The notes under the pieces were generated by a model. That model was given only the letters and a program-made list of their open reading frames with translations. It did no database searches and was not told where the DNA came from. Source: an uncultured bacterium (lineage in GTDB: Bacteria; Dictyoglomota; Dictyoglomia; Dictyoglomales; Dictyoglomaceae). Taken from it: a stretch of DNA of 45,383 nucleotides. The position numbers were made by a program, and so were the translations under genes. Of this stretch, positions 24,704-34,100 are shown piece after piece. The stretch is from the NCBI GenBank assembly GCA_938034905.1, contig CALHLF010000004.1:1-45383 (forward strand), written 5' to 3'. Position 1 is the stretch's first letter. The number at the start of each line of letters is the position of its first letter.

Positions 24704-25501
24704 TTATCCAAATCTTCCAGTAATATAATCCTCTGTAAGTTTCTTCTTGGGATTGGTAAAAATTTCTGAGGTTCTTCCAACTTCAATAACTTCTCCCATA
24801 TACATGAAGATAATCTCATCAGAAATTCTTGCTGCTTGTTGCATATTATGGGTTACTATTATTATAGTAACATGATCTTTTAGGGTTTTTATAGTATCTT
24901 CAATTTTATATGTGGAGATAGGATCTAAGGCAGAGGTTGGCTCATCCATTAATAAGACTTCTGGTTCCACAGCTAAAGCTCTTGCAATGCATACTCTTTG
25001 TTGTTGTCCTCCAGATAATTCCGATGGATGATTTTTTAATCTATCTTTTACTTCATCCCATATACCTGCAAGTCTTAAGCTTTTTTCCACAATATTATCT
25101 AATTCTTCTTTTGAAATCTTTCGTTTGTTCAAAATATATCCTGAAATTACATTTTCATAAATATTCATGTTGTAAAAGAGGTTAGGTCTCTGAAATACCA
25201 TTCCAATTCTTCTTCTAATTAAAACAGGATCTAAATTATTGTCATAGATATTTAAATCTTCTAAGAATACTTTTCCCTCAATTCTTGCTCCAGGTGTTAA
25301 TTCATGTAATCTGTTAAAACACCTAAGTAAGGTAGTTTTTCCACATCCCGAGGGCCCAATAATTGCAGTTAGGGTGTTTTTCTTTATGGATATATTTATG
25401 TTTTTTAAAATCTGAAGAGAGCTAAACCAAGCGTTTAGATTTTCTGTTCTTAATTTTTCTAAATTTTTTTCTTCTTTAAAAATGTGTTTTTCTTCTTGCA
25501 T
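24704..25501 (-). CDS. pstB: Phosphate ABC transporter ATP-binding protein PstB
   Basis: A 265-residue ATPase that drives phosphate uptake. Walker A is GPSGCGKTT, the signature is [15 protein letters not shown], Walker B is [13 protein letters not shown], and the switch histidine is in [13 protein letters not shown] and [12 protein letters not shown] are typical of PstB. It overlaps pstA by 26 bases. The first 25 residues are extra compared with many PstB proteins, so a slightly later start is possible. Confidence 0.95.
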   Translation of the reverse strand: MQEEKHIFKEEKNLEKLRTENLNAWFSSLQILKNINISIKKNTLTAIIGPSGCGKTTLLRCFNRLHELTPGARIEGKVFLEDLNIYDNNLDPVLIRRRIGMVFQRPNLFYNMNIYENVISGYILNKRKISKEELDNIVEKSLRLAGIWDEVKDRLKNHPSELSGGQQQRVCIARALAVEPEVLLMDEPTSALDPISTYKIEDTIKTLKDHVTIIIVTHNMQQAARISDEIIFMYMGEVIEVGRTSEIFTNPKKKLTEDYITGRFG

Positions 25502-26312
25502 AGTATTTAGCTAATATGTTCAATAATAACACAATCATAGCTAAAATAAAAGAGGATGCCCAGGCAATATTTTGCCACTCTTTATAAGGAGATGTGGCAT
25601 AATTATATATGGTTACCGTTAAACTGGCAATGGGTTGATCTAATCTAAGACTCCAAAAAGAACTATTAAGGGATGTAAATAAAAGAGGGGCAGTTTCTCC
25701 CATAATTCTTGCAAAGGCAGACATAATTCCTGTAACTATTCCACTACTCCCAGAAGGAAGGACTACTTTGATAATGGTTCTCCATTTTGGAGCTCCTAAG
25801 GCATAGCTTGCCTCCCTTACAGAATTTGGAACCATTTTTAGAGATTCTTCGGTGGCTTTTGTGATAATAGGAATCATAATAATACTTAAAGCTACCCCAC
25901 CTGCCAATGCAGAAAATCTTTTCATGGAAATTACTATTAATATATATACAAAAACTCCAATTATGATTGTTGGAATTCCACTTAATACTTCAGATATAAA
26001 TCTTGTCCACCATGCCAATCTATTATTTCCATATTCTACAATATAAACTCCTGCTAAAATCCCAATGGGAATTCCAATAATTCCTGCAATTATTGACAAT
26101 AATAATGTTCCTACTATTGCGTTAGCAACACCTCCTCCTGGAATTCCTGGTGGTTTTGGGAGTTCTATAAATAAGCTTAGATTAAGAGAAGATAATCCCT
26201 TTATAAATAAATCTCCTAAGATCCAAAAAAGAAAGAAAACTCCTAATATGAAGGAAAAAACACATAAACCCAACATTATCTCAGAGTATATTTTTCTTAT
26301 CCTATAATTCAT
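25476..26312 (-). CDS. pstA: Phosphate ABC transporter permease PstA
   Basis: A 278-residue inner-membrane protein with about six membrane segments and [27 protein letters not shown] and [15 protein letters not shown], the ATPase-contacting loop typical of PstA. It pairs with PstC. Its ATG overlaps the stop of pstC by 4 bases, so translation is coupled. Confidence 0.95.
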   Translation of the reverse strand: MNYRIRKIYSEIMLGLCVFSFILGVFFLFWILGDLFIKGLSSLNLSLFIELPKPPGIPGGGVANAIVGTLLLSIIAGIIGIPIGILAGVYIVEYGNNRLAWWTRFISEVLSGIPTIIIGVFVYILIVISMKRFSALAGGVALSIIMIPIITKATEESLKMVPNSVREASYALGAPKWRTIIKVVLPSGSSGIVTGIMSAFARIMGETAPLLFTSLNSSFWSLRLDQPIASLTVTIYNYATSPYKEWQNIAWASSFILAMIVLLLNILAKYYARRKTHF

Positions 26313-27217
26313 CTTTTTTCTATCCTTTTTATAATAAAATATCGAGTTAAGGCAATAGTAAAGAAAGTTATAAAGAAAAGAATTAGTGCCAATTCTATAA
26401 GGGAAGATAGATGTAATTTCCCTACGGCCTCTGTAAATTCGTTAGCAATAGTGCTTGAAATAGTATATCCAGGACTAAAAAGAGATAAGGAAATTTTAGG
26501 GGAATTTCCAATAACCATTGTTACTGCCATAGTTTCTCCTAAGGCTCTACCTAATCCTAAGATTCCTCCTGCAAAGATTCCTGATTTTGCATTTCCTAAT
26601 ACTACTTTCCATATCATCTCCCATTGAGTCATTCCAAGGGCTAAAGCTCCTTCTCTTTGTTCCTTAGGAACTGCGGAAATAATCTCCCTTGATATTGAAG
26701 ATATGGTTGGAATAATCATGATAGCTAATACTATACCTGCTGTTAAGAATCCTACCCCCATGGGATAACCTTGAAAAAAGGGAAGAAAGCCAAGATATTT
26801 GTTTAAAAAGGGACCAATCTTTATTTGTATTATTGGGGCTAAAGTAAAGAGTCCCCACATACCATATATTATACTGGGAATTGCTCCTAAAAGCTCAATT
26901 ATAAAAGATAAGGGTTGTTTTAAATAATAGGGACAAATTTCCGAAATAAATATGGCAATTCCAATACTTATAGGAAATCCCAAAATAAGGGCAATAATAG
27001 ATGTTATTATAGTTCCATATATGGATGGCAAAGCGCTAAAATGCTCTATCACTGGATCCCAAATAGTTTCTATTAAAAATCTCCAACCAAACCTCTTAAT
27101 GCTTGGAATACTTGCAATTAATAGTTCATAAAATATAGCTCCCATTACCAATATAATTATAAGACTAGATAAAAGAGTCAAATTTTTAAATATTCTTTCA
27201 CCTATATTTTTTCTCAT
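26309..27217 (-). CDS. pstC: Phosphate ABC transporter permease PstC
   Basis: A 302-residue inner-membrane protein. The family motifs are GAIPSIIYGMWGLF and REGALALGMTQWEMIWKVVL, and ALGETMAVTMVIGN. It is the first gene of pstCAB; GAGGAAAG lies about 10 bases upstream of the ATG. The phosphate-binding protein gene pstS, normally first in the operon, is not present upstream, where a heptose gene diverges. Confidence 0.95.
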   Translation of the reverse strand: MRKNIGERIFKNLTLLSSLIIILVMGAIFYELLIASIPSIKRFGWRFLIETIWDPVIEHFSALPSIYGTIITSIIALILGFPISIGIAIFISEICPYYLKQPLSFIIELLGAIPSIIYGMWGLFTLAPIIQIKIGPFLNKYLGFLPFFQGYPMGVGFLTAGIVLAIMIIPTISSISREIISAVPKEQREGALALGMTQWEMIWKVVLGNAKSGIFAGGILGLGRALGETMAVTMVIGNSPKISLSLFSPGYTISSTIANEFTEAVGKLHLSSLIELALILFFITFFTIALTRYFIIKRIEKR

Positions 27218-27430
27218 TATTCAATACTTTCCTCATACATTTTAAAGATTCTTTCTTTACCTTATTAGAATAACTTTCTTTCCTAAGCATTTTTAATATC
27301 TTAATTATATTTTCCCTCAGTTTAAATTTTAAAACCTATATATTAAATAAAAGTTAAACTAACTTTAAAATTTAATTTAAATTAATTCTTTGATATAATT
27401 CTATTGTAGTTTTCTATAAGGTAATTTTAT
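27218..27430. promoter_or_regulatory. Divergent promoter region, pstC / heptose operon
   Basis: A very AT-rich region. An extended -10 for the plus strand, TG-A-TATAAT, is at 27391-27399, with only a weak -35 (TTTAAT, 27371-27376). AAGTT-AAACT-AACTT is a short inverted repeat near 27350. I see no convincing promoter or phosphate-regulator box for pstC and no RNA element. Confidence 0.4.
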
Positions 27431-28516
27431 ATGAAGGATAGAATAAAGGCAAGATTAAGAGGACATAAAAGGGTTATAGAGCTTGTAGAGGAAAAGCTCA
27501 TAGAGGAGATAGAAAAATCTGCAAGAGCTATTATTTCTGCTTATGAAAATAATAGGAAGGTTATTCTTTTTGGAAATGGCGGAAGCGCAGCAGATGCACA
27601 ACATATCGCAGGTGAGTTGGTGGGAAGGTTTTTGAGGGAGAGAAGATCTCTTCCTGCTATTGCTCTAACTACTAATTCATCAATTATTACTGCAATATCT
27701 AATGATTATGGATATGATATGGTCTTTGAGAGACAGATCGAGTCTTTGGTTCAAGAAAAGGATGTGGTTATAGGAATAAGCACCTCTGGAAGTTCTTCAA
27801 ATGTAATAAAAGCCTTGAAAAAATCGAAGGAATTGGGAGCTATAGTAATTTCCCTTTCTGGAAAAGATGGGGGGAAAATGGCAGAAATTTCTGATATTAA
27901 TTTAACAGTTCCCTTTCATATAACCCCTCATATTCAAGAAGCTCATATAGCTATTGGCCATATCATATGTGATTTAGTTGAAGATTATTTATTCAATTCA
28001 AAGAAGAGAGCGGTCTTTCTCGATAGAGATGGAACTATAAATGAAGACAAGGGATATACATATAAAATAGAGGATTTAGTAATATTACCAAAGGTCGTTG
28101 AGGGACTAAAACTTCTTCAAAAAAAATTTTTATTGATTGTTGTTACAAATCAATCGGGGGTGGAGAGGGGTTATTATACTGAAAAAGATGTAGAAAGATT
28201 TAATAATTATGTTTATTTAGCTTTAGCAAAGGAGGGGGTATATATTGATGATTTCTATTATTGTCCCTATTTAGAAGGAGAATGTAGAAAGCCTAATATC
28301 GGAATGCTTATTCAAGCTCAAAGGGATTGGAATATTGATTTAAGTAAATCCTATTTTATTGGTGATAAAGAATCAGATATTTTGGCTGGAAAAAGAGCAG
28401 GATGTAAAACTATTCTAATTGGGAAGACCTCCTCTGAGATTGTACCTGATTTTTATGCCAAAGACCTTTTGGAAGGTGCAGAGTGGATTCTTTTGATGGA
28501 GAAAAAAAATGAATAA
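27431..28516 (+). CDS. Fused sedoheptulose-7-phosphate isomerase / heptose-bisphosphate phosphatase (GmhA-GmhB)
   Basis: A 361-residue bifunctional enzyme for ADP-heptose synthesis. Residues 1-190 are GmhA (SIS fold: FGNGGSAADAQHIAGELVGR, ISTSGSSSNVI, HIQEAHIAIGHIIC) making D-glycero-D-manno-heptose 7-phosphate. Residues about 193-361 are a HAD phosphatase of the GmhB/HisB-N type with FLDRDGTIN, VVTNQSGV and GDKESDILAG, removing the 7-phosphate-independent group after kinase action. The two are usually separate proteins. The GmhB zinc loop is reduced to CPYLEGECRKP, missing the usual histidine and spacing. It overlaps the kinase gene by 8 bases. Confidence 0.9.
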   Translation: MKDRIKARLRGHKRVIELVEEKLIEEIEKSARAIISAYENNRKVILFGNGGSAADAQHIAGELVGRFLRERRSLPAIALTTNSSIITAISNDYGYDMVFERQIESLVQEKDVVIGISTSGSSSNVIKALKKSKELGAIVISLSGKDGGKMAEISDINLTVPFHITPHIQEAHIAIGHIICDLVEDYLFNSKKRAVFLDRDGTINEDKGYTYKIEDLVILPKVVEGLKLLQKKFLLIVVTNQSGVERGYYTEKDVERFNNYVYLALAKEGVYIDDFYYCPYLEGECRKPNIGMLIQAQRDWNIDLSKSYFIGDKESDILAGKRAGCKTILIGKTSSEIVPDFYAKDLLEGAEWILLMEKKNE

Positions 28517-29522
28517 TAAAAATCTTTTAAAAATCGTAGAGGCTTGGAAAGGGAAGAGAGTAGGAATCTTAGGGGATATAATGTTAGATGAGTATATAAT
28601 AGGGAAAGTATCAAGAATATCTCCTGAAGCGCCAGTTCCTATAGTAGAGGTAGAAGAGGAGTATTCTCTCTTAGGTGGAGCTAGTAATGTAGCAAATAAT
28701 ATAAAAAGTCTTTTAGGAGAACCTATACTTTTTGGAGTAATTGGAAAGGATAGGGGAGGGGAGAAGATAATTAATCTCCTTCGAGAAAAAGGGATTATTA
28801 GTAAACTTTATATAGATAGAAATAGACCCACAACTCAAAAAACAAGAGTTATTGCTTTAAATCAGCAGGTGGTAAGAATTGATAAAGAGGTAAAAGATTT
28901 TATATCTGAAGAGATAGAGGAAATAGTTTTTCAGAATATAGAGGAAAATATTAAAGAAATAGATATATTTATCCTATCAGATTATGCAAAGGGGGTATTA
29001 ACACCTAAGTTGACCTCTGAAGTTATAAACTTGATAAAGAGTAAAAGGAAAAAGGTAATAGTAGATCCGAAGGGAAGAGATTACAGGAAATATAAAGGAG
29101 CAAGTATTATTACCCCAAATGAAAGGGAGGCACAGATTGCTGTTAATATGGAAGAGAATTTTGATCTAATTACCTGTGCTAAGAAATTATGGGATATTAC
29201 TAAAGGAGAAGGAGTTATAATTACTCGAGGAGAGAAGGGAATGTTCCTCTTTGAGCCTAATTCTCAAGTTTTTATTCCCGCCCTCTCTTCTCCAGTAAGA
29301 GATGTTACTGGTGCTGGGGATACTGTAGTGGCAACCCTCTCTTTGGCATTAGCAGGGGGAGGAAATTTATTAGAATCTGCTGTTTTATCCAATTTTTCTG
29401 CCAGTATAACAGTAAAAAAATTGGGAACTGCTACAGTAAGCCCTGATGAACTTATTTCTGTAATTCCTGAAAGTTTAGAAATTAGAGATGGGTGGGTATT
29501 CTTTAAGAAAAATAAAGAGTAG
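28509..29522 (+). CDS. hldA: D-glycero-beta-D-manno-heptose-7-phosphate kinase (HldE N-domain/RfaE1)
   Basis: A 337-residue PfkB-family kinase that phosphorylates heptose 7-phosphate at C1. Diagnostic motifs are GDIMLDEYIIGKVSRISPEA, GGASNVANNIKSL, RPTTQKTRVIALNQQVVRID and the catalytic DVTGAGDTVVATL. In enterobacteria this domain is fused to the nucleotidyltransferase as HldE; here the latter is a separate gene overlapping by 35 bases. Confidence 0.93.
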   Translation: MNNKNLLKIVEAWKGKRVGILGDIMLDEYIIGKVSRISPEAPVPIVEVEEEYSLLGGASNVANNIKSLLGEPILFGVIGKDRGGEKIINLLREKGIISKLYIDRNRPTTQKTRVIALNQQVVRIDKEVKDFISEEIEEIVFQNIEENIKEIDIFILSDYAKGVLTPKLTSEVINLIKSKRKKVIVDPKGRDYRKYKGASIITPNEREAQIAVNMEENFDLITCAKKLWDITKGEGVIITRGEKGMFLFEPNSQVFIPALSSPVRDVTGAGDTVVATLSLALAGGGNLLESAVLSNFSASITVKKLGTATVSPDELISVIPESLEIRDGWVFFKKNKE

Positions 29523-29979
29523 AGAGGAACTTAAGAAGATTGTGGAAAATCTAAAAAGAGAAGGAAAAATCATTGTTTTTACCAATGGATGTTTTGAGAT
29601 TCTTCATCCTGGTCATATTGAGATTTTAGAAAGGGCAAAAAGTTTAGGTGATATTCTTATTGTAGGTATAAATAGTGATAACTCTGTAAAGAAGATTAAG
29701 GGAGAGAAAAAAATAATTCTCAGTGAGGAATCACGCTTAAGGATAATTTCCTCTTTAGAGATGGTGGATTATGTGATTCTCTTTGATGAAGACACTCCTG
29801 AAAATTTGATTGCAGAATTAAAACCAGATATTCATGTAAAGGGTGGAGACTACAAAATAAATAACCTTCCTGAGGCAAAAATTGTGGAGAGTTATGGTGG
29901 AAAAATCTATATTATCCCTCTTCTTAAAGAATTTTCTACAACGAAGATTATTGAAAGAATATTAGAACTATATAAATAA
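29488..29979 (+). CDS. hldC: Heptose-1-phosphate adenylyl/nucleotidyltransferase (HldE C-domain/RfaE2)
   Basis: A 163-residue cytidylyltransferase-fold enzyme with IVFTNGCFEILHPGHIEIL (HxGH motif) and SLGDILIVGINSD; near the C-terminus KEFSTTKIIERI fits the ISTT-like signature. It makes ADP-heptose from heptose 1-phosphate. The ATG at 29488 lies within the kinase gene and has no good ribosome binding site; translation is probably coupled. A start at GTG 29542 would cut a conserved N-terminal helix. The 3' end overlaps the convergent fusion gene by 12 bases. Confidence 0.9.
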   Translation: MGGYSLRKIKSREELKKIVENLKREGKIIVFTNGCFEILHPGHIEILERAKSLGDILIVGINSDNSVKKIKGEKKIILSEESRLRIISSLEMVDYVILFDEDTPENLIAELKPDIHVKGGDYKINNLPEAKIVESYGGKIYIIPLLKEFSTTKIIERILELYK

Positions 29980-32307
29980 TTTAAGTTTTTCCCAAACTTT
30001 GTCCACAGAGATGTTTTTCATACAATCTAAAGTCTCACATACCTTATTTCTTCTCTCCCAAAGACAAGGTTGGCAAGGAAGCTCAGTCTTTACAACTTGA
30101 AAGATATTATTTTCAGGAATAATTTCCTTTGGATTAGTGGGTCCAAATAGGGCAACTAAAGGCTTATTTAAGATAACTCCTAAATGTAATGGTGCAGAAT
30201 CTAAGCAAATCATAGCCTTGCAAAGGTATATGAGGGAAAGAAATTCCTGGAGAGATTTTGGAGCTATAAATATTTCATTGGGAAGTAGATTTCTTAAAGA
30301 GCTTCCAAATTCTTCTTCGTCAGGACCAATAGTTATTATAAAAGGAATATTCTCTCTTTTTAATTTAATACAAAGTTCCTTCCATTTTTCCTTTTCCCAT
30401 CTTCTATCAATACCTCTTTTTATACTCATCTTACTAATTCCCGGATGAATAAGAATAAAATCAAAGGGTTTTAATCCTAATTTATTTAACTCCTTTTCTG
30501 ATGCTTTATTTATTTCCTCAGAGAGAATAATCTTAGGAAGAGAAAACTCCCTCTCAATTCCAAGAGCTTTTACTAATCTATAGTGAACTTTACCCATATA
30601 TTCATCTCGTTTCAATGATGCTTTATGGGTATATAGAAAGCTTAATGGATTTTCTCTATATCCTGCTCTTTCCTTTGCTCCTGTTAGATACATAAATATA
30701 GGTATAAAGGGTGATTTTCCAGAAGAAACAGAAATATCATATTTTTCATTTCTTAATTTAGTTAAAAGTTTAAAAGTTTCTAATAAATCCAACTTGTTCT
30801 TGGGATTAAACTCTTCTACCTCATATCCTGCTATTTTTAAAATTTCCTTCCCTCTTGATTCTGTAATGATTCTTACTTTTCCAAATTTTTCCTTTAAAGC
30901 TTGAATTACTGGCAAAAATAATACTTGATCTCCTAATCCTCCTAAGTTAAAGGCAAGAACCTTTTTTTCTTTTTTATCCTTATTTAAATTTAGAAGAAAA
31001 GAACAGGCAAGCCAAAAGATTATTTGAGGATATGGTCTATACCATATAGTATCTACAAGACCGTGAAATAGTGGTGCAATTATAGAGGATAAAGATGAAA
31101 TACCAATTACCTTTTTTGTAAAATCCCAATTTTTAAAACTTGTGATAAGAGTTTTTATTAAAATATAAACCATTATCAAAAATACTATCAAGGAGAAGAT
31201 GCTTCCTTCTATAGCCAATTGCAAGAATAAATTATAAGAAGCAAGAGCAGTATATTTAGGCTCCATATAAAAGGCATATACTTGGCGAAAAACATCGTTT
31301 CCCAATCCAATTCCTGTGAAGAAGAAGTCTTTGAAAATTTTAAAGGAACTTTTCCATATCATGATTCTTGTAATATTGGAGGTATGTTTCCAAAGGGTAA
31401 ACATAGAAAAGATTCTTGCCCTAAGATAATTTGATGATAATATAGCACCTATTCCTAAAAAGGCGACAATTAAATATATAATAATAAGTTTTTTCCTTAT
31501 CTTTTTATCTCTTTGCCAAAGATATAAAGAGATTCCATAAAATAAAATTATAAGAGATGCTAAAAATCCTAAATATGCCCCTCTAGAATAGGTCCAAATT
31601 ATGGAAAGAGCTGAAATAAATATCGTTAAAAATATAAAGGACTTAAAATAAGAGTAAAAGATTAATGCAGAAAAAAGAAAAGGAAAAACTGAAATCAAAT
31701 ATCCACCTAAAAGATTTGGATTTAAAAGGGTACCGTATACCCTTGTTGCTCCTTCTACAATTAATTCTGGATCTTCCCATCCTGCCAATGGTGGAACCTT
31801 AATAATCCACTGATATACACAATATATTGAAAGAATAAAGGTAGATAAAAGAATAGAAAGAATAGCTTTTTTCTGTTTATATGTATCTTCAAAAATATCC
31901 CTAAATATGAAGAAAATTGAAAAATAGAGTAAGAATTTTGCAAGTCCTTTTAAAGCAGAGGTAAAATAAGGAGAAAAACCTGTAGCATAAATGTTTATTC
32001 CTAAAAGAATAAAAAATAGAAGAGAAAATTTGTCTAAATTTTTAAAAAATCTTCTTTCAGGAGATAAAAAAGTAATTAATACCCATAAGATAAAGGCGAT
32101 AAAAATTAAAATAGCAATTTTTCCAGTGGACAAAAAGGGAAGTAAAAATAGAAAAATGTATAAATAATGTTCTAAAATAAAGTCTAACCACGGAAATATT
32201 AAAGAAGAAGATACAATAGGTTTAAAAATTTTCTTAATTTTTGTTTCAATATTATCTAAGATTTTAAATATCAGACTTTCTTGCCAAAGGGATTCAAGAG
32301 TTTTCAT
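29968..32307 (-). CDS. Fusion of O-antigen ligase/polymerase-like membrane domain and GT9 heptosyltransferase
   Basis: A 779-residue two-part protein. Residues 1-440 hold about a dozen membrane segments and the O-antigen ligase (Wzy_C/WaaL-like) region: GTLLNPNLLGGYLISVFPFL, YSRGAYLGF, GIGLGNDVFR and a late histidine segment FHGLVDTIWYRPYPQ. Residues about 448-779 are a GT9 ADP-heptose:LPS heptosyltransferase: FNLGGLGDQVLFLPVIQALK, ILIHPGIS, CLDSAPLHLGVILNKP, then LFGPTNPKE and a cysteine-rich CQPCLWERR tail. These are normally separate enzymes. It is last in the six-gene minus operon and overlaps the DUF4330 gene by 4 bases. The adjoining ADP-heptose genes supply its likely donor. Confidence 0.88.
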   Translation of the reverse strand: MKTLESLWQESLIFKILDNIETKIKKIFKPIVSSSLIFPWLDFILEHYLYIFLFLLPFLSTGKIAILIFIAFILWVLITFLSPERRFFKNLDKFSLLFFILLGINIYATGFSPYFTSALKGLAKFLLYFSIFFIFRDIFEDTYKQKKAILSILLSTFILSIYCVYQWIIKVPPLAGWEDPELIVEGATRVYGTLLNPNLLGGYLISVFPFLFSALIFYSYFKSFIFLTIFISALSIIWTYSRGAYLGFLASLIILFYGISLYLWQRDKKIRKKLIIIYLIVAFLGIGAILSSNYLRARIFSMFTLWKHTSNITRIMIWKSSFKIFKDFFFTGIGLGNDVFRQVYAFYMEPKYTALASYNLFLQLAIEGSIFSLIVFLIMVYILIKTLITSFKNWDFTKKVIGISSLSSIIAPLFHGLVDTIWYRPYPQIIFWLACSFLLNLNKDKKEKKVLAFNLGGLGDQVLFLPVIQALKEKFGKVRIITESRGKEILKIAGYEVEEFNPKNKLDLLETFKLLTKLRNEKYDISVSSGKSPFIPIFMYLTGAKERAGYRENPLSFLYTHKASLKRDEYMGKVHYRLVKALGIEREFSLPKIILSEEINKASEKELNKLGLKPFDFILIHPGISKMSIKRGIDRRWEKEKWKELCIKLKRENIPFIITIGPDEEEFGSSLRNLLPNEIFIAPKSLQEFLSLIYLCKAMICLDSAPLHLGVILNKPLVALFGPTNPKEIIPENNIFQVVKTELPCQPCLWERRNKVCETLDCMKNISVDKVWEKLKLFI

Positions 32308-32786
32308 TCTTCCTTCACCCTTATTGCAGAGATAACTCCTGTAACATCTGCCTTATAACTTTCAATTGTAATTGACATCCCCACTTTTACCTTTGTACCT
32401 AAAACTATAGAATCAGAAGTTACATATCCCCTTGCAGTAAAGGTGACAAGACAGTCCACATTAAATGGATTATTTATATCGTCAATAGTTTTAAAGCCTC
32501 CTTTAAAATCAGGAATTATAATCTTTTTCTTGTATATTTTTATATCCTTTACTACCACCCATGCAAAGGGTTGATTTTTAATTCTTATAAATGCCTTTTC
32601 TCCTGGAAGTATGAAATTATGATCTACAAGGGGTAAATTTCTTATTATAAAGTCTATTTCTATTTCTCTCTCTTTTCCTCTAACTTCTGCAATAGGTGTT
32701 TTTCCTGATCTGACTAAGAAAAATCCTAATATCGCTAAGATTACTATTACAACTATAAATAAATCCAATATATTAATTTTTCTCAT
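32304..32786 (-). CDS. DUF4330 family membrane-anchored protein
   Basis: A 160-residue protein with one N-terminal membrane segment (NILDLFIVVIVILAILGFFL) and an extracytoplasmic beta-rich domain, matching the layout of DUF4330 proteins. AAGGAG lies 11 bases before the ATG. It sits between an M28 peptidase gene and the ligase-heptosyltransferase fusion gene. Function unknown; the context suggests envelope polysaccharide export or assembly. Confidence 0.7.
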   Translation of the reverse strand: MRKINILDLFIVVIVILAILGFFLVRSGKTPIAEVRGKEREIEIDFIIRNLPLVDHNFILPGEKAFIRIKNQPFAWVVVKDIKIYKKKIIIPDFKGGFKTIDDINNPFNVDCLVTFTARGYVTSDSIVLGTKVKVGMSITIESYKADVTGVISAIRVKEE

Positions 32787-32804
32787 AATTACAGGCTCCT
32801 TTCT

Positions 32805-34100
32805 TTAATGTATAAATTTTATTAATAAGTCTATCACTTCACCTAAACTTTGAGAAGATATTCTGTCATAAGTATCTGTCCTTTGATGAAGATCTGGCAT
32901 AGTTAAATCCTCATTTGCTCTTGTTATAAATATTGCAGGTATTCCCAATTTTACAAAACTATATTGATCCGATTGAGTCAAGAGATGATGTTCCCCTATT
33001 GGGATTATTTTTTTATTGATTTCTCTTAATTTTTTCCAATAATCCTCTGCTATGTAATTGTACGCCAAGTAAATATATTCCCCTCTCCCTACACAATCTA
33101 TATTAATATTTAATAGAGTTTTTTCTAGGGGAAATAAAGGATTTTTAATATAATAATCTGATCCTTTTAAACCATATTCTTCTCCGTTAAAAAAGGAAAA
33201 TATTAAATTATATTTTGGCAAAATATTTTTTTCTCTTATTATCTTGATAAATTCCATCAACACACCTACACCAGAAGCATTATCATTAGCACCAGGGAAA
33301 AAACTTTTATCAGGATCCTCCCCTACATGATCTATATGGGCACTTAAAATAATATATTTATCTTCCCTTCCTGGAATTAATAGATGTAAATTTGAGGTAT
33401 CTCTCTTTTCCAATCTATATTTTATCTTATATTTTAATTCAAGCTCATGATTTTCTCTGTTATATTTCTTAATATCTTCCCATGATTTCATCGATAAAAA
33501 AATAACAGGTATAGGATATTTATTTAAAAATAAAGATTTCTGAAAGACGATATACTCCTTAGATTTATCAGTAATTAGAAAAAGAGCCAAGGAAGAATTC
33601 ATATAGGCTAAATTTACCCTATAATCTATCCTATCTAAGGACTTATCCTTAAGATTCTCATAGCCTAATTGAGCTACACTTATTTTCCCATTACTATCTT
33701 TATAGTCATTAAAATTTAATCCATAACCAACAAAATTTATTTTTCCTTGTATATCATAAGATCCTGTAAATATATCTCTAAAATCTCTTCTTAAAATTCC
33801 CTCCCATAAAATTTTTTTATTAAGATAAATCTGAAGTTTAGGAATTTCCTCCAGAGTATAAACATCTAAGGGGAATTTTTGAATATAAATATGGGAATGG
33901 GGTATTTCCATATTTAATAATTCTTCCTTTATAAAATTTAAAGCTCTTTCATTTCCCAAGGTTCCTGCCTGTCTTCCTTTAAAATTTTCACTACTTAAAT
34001 TTCTTACAATATATAATGCATATTCCCCAGTGTTCTGAGAATCTATTCTCGAGAAAAATAAAAAAAGGAATAATATTAATATTAAGATTCTTTTAATCAT
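32805..34100 (-). CDS. Secreted M28-family zinc aminopeptidase-like protein
   Basis: A 431-residue protein with a signal peptide (residues 1-21). The M28 core lies in the C-terminal half: SAHIDHVG, GANDNASGVGVLMEF, FNGEEYGLKGSDYY, NINIDCVG and DLHQRTDTYDRI carry the expected two-zinc ligands H, D, E, D and H and the catalytic glutamate. The region between residues 30 and 240 may hold a PA-like insert. AAAGGAG precedes the ATG inside the end of the preceding gene (8-base overlap). Likely an extracellular peptidase. Confidence 0.85.
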   Translation of the reverse strand: MIKRILILILFLFLFFSRIDSQNTGEYALYIVRNLSSENFKGRQAGTLGNERALNFIKEELLNMEIPHSHIYIQKFPLDVYTLEEIPKLQIYLNKKILWEGILRRDFRDIFTGSYDIQGKINFVGYGLNFNDYKDSNGKISVAQLGYENLKDKSLDRIDYRVNLAYMNSSLALFLITDKSKEYIVFQKSLFLNKYPIPVIFLSMKSWEDIKKYNRENHELELKYKIKYRLEKRDTSNLHLLIPGREDKYIILSAHIDHVGEDPDKSFFPGANDNASGVGVLMEFIKIIREKNILPKYNLIFSFFNGEEYGLKGSDYYIKNPLFPLEKTLLNINIDCVGRGEYIYLAYNYIAEDYWKKLREINKKIIPIGEHHLLTQSDQYSFVKLGIPAIFITRANEDLTMPDLHQRTDTYDRISSQSLGEVIDLLIKFIH

